Assembly (NCBI GenBank): GCA_016618085.1
Contig: JABLTG010000062.1
Coordinates: forward strand, 35,312-99,311
Direction of reading: 5' to 3'
DNA length: 64,000 bases
From: Neovahlkampfia damariscottae
Taxonomy: Eukaryota > Heterolobosea > Selenaionea > Neovahlkampfiida > Neovahlkampfiidae
Shown: in pieces, positions 63,804 to 64,000 of the stretch
Layout: the number at the start of each line of letters is the position of its first letter
Position numbering within the stretch: position 1 is the first letter of the stretch
Notes under the pieces: model-generated
What the model saw: only the letters and a program-made list of their open reading frames with translations
Databases searched by the model: none
What the model was told of the DNA's origin: nothing
Made by a program: the position numbers and the translations under genes

Positions 63804-64000
63804 TTAAAACTGACTTTTCTGTTCATTCTGATTAATCAAGGTTTCTTTCGGGATAGGACCGTTGCCAGCAGTACTGGCAGTTTTTGGATTTCCAATAAAA
63901 TTTTGTATATTCATCAGAAATATATTTCTTGCTCCATTATAATCTCTTGGAAGAGAAAAATTACAATATTTACAATTGAAATAATCTTTTTTTCCAAGTT
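63804..64000 (-). CDS. TnpB/Fanzor-type RNA-guided nuclease, C-terminal end (gene runs off the right edge)
   Basis: The last 65 codons of a minus-strand gene. FNCKYCNFSLPRDYNGARNI is the second half of the TnpB/Fanzor zinc ribbon (CxxC) followed by the RuvC-III motif with catalytic Asp (RDYNGARN). A 40-residue tail leads to TAA at 63804. Fanzor proteins are eukaryotic TnpB relatives that cut DNA guided by an omega RNA encoded at the element end. The first CxxC and the other RuvC motifs lie beyond the window, so integrity is unknown. The stop is only 30 bp from the convergent formin stop. Confidence 0.7.
   Translation of the reverse strand, partial: LGKKDYFNCKYCNFSLPRDYNGARNIFLMNIQNFIGNPKTASTAGNGPIPKETLINQNEQKSQF
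63863..63879 (-). ncRNA. GC-rich hairpin near the Fanzor-like 3' end (possible guide-RNA scaffold)
   Basis: Perfect 6-bp stem TGCCAG/CTGGCA with a 5-nt loop, next to CCTATCCCG, in a region otherwise about three-quarters A/T. It lies within the nuclease coding 3' end, where omega RNAs of some TnpB/Fanzor elements overlap. Whether it is transcribed separately is unknown. Confidence 0.3.

Overview
This is nuclear DNA of an AT-rich, gene-dense single-celled eukaryote. It carries spliceosomal introns (most about 28-40 nt), eukaryote-only machinery (exocyst Sec5, AP-1 mu, SF3B4, R1R2R3-Myb, class I myosin, formin), a tRNA-Ser(GCU) and mitochondrial proteins (an SDHAF1-like LYR protein and an AsnRS with a probable presequence). 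The cytoskeletal content and the Fanzor-like gene fit a free-living amoeboid or amoeboflagellate protist (heterolobosean, Anaeramoeba-like or amoebozoan). I cannot name the species from sequence alone. Nearly every gene has a CCAAT box, in either orientation, 4-50 nt before its ATG, and I used this to choose starts.

Layout. 1-5.9 kb: a partial gene, XRCC3, Sec5 and an F-box/RCC1 protein. 6-16.8 kb: a large alpha-2-macroglobulin (A2M) gene head-to-head with a Q-rich membrane protein gene. This pair is duplicated in tandem, with a decayed piggyBac-like transposase between the copies. The second A2M copy is reduced to scraps and the second membrane gene holds an assembly gap. 16.8-32.8 kb: housekeeping genes (SDR, ClC channel, pyruvate kinase, a METTL25/RRNAD1-type methyltransferase, SF3B4, AP-1 mu, AsnRS, a nucleotide kinase, a TPR protein, an EF-hand/UBR-box protein and a SANT protein). 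33-37.8 kb: a 3.4-kb element with long terminal inverted repeats and decayed virus-type cargo sits inside a small host gene with a 3-bp target duplication. That gene is itself flanked by an older inverted repeat pair. 37.8-48.4 kb: LYR protein, membrane protein, WD-repeat protein, an LRR-AAA protein, Myb, a HAD-like protein and tRNA-Ser.

48.5-63.8 kb is the most striking part, a run of signalling and actin chimeras. It holds a DAG-lipase-like membrane lipase, a Kelch-TPR-G-alpha-like fusion, a class I myosin with four tandem TH1 modules ending in a RhoGDI-like domain, and an EF-hand diaphanous-type formin. The Kelch-G-alpha and myosin genes share a short divergent promoter. The window ends inside the C-terminus of a TnpB/Fanzor-type RNA-guided nuclease gene whose 3' end contains a GC-rich hairpin.

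Working model (inference): the right-hand cluster links membrane lipid signalling, a G-protein-like scaffold and Rho control to actin motors and filament assembly. The left and middle regions show repeated invasion by mobile elements. Several single-base frame breaks lie at homopolymers and may be assembly errors.
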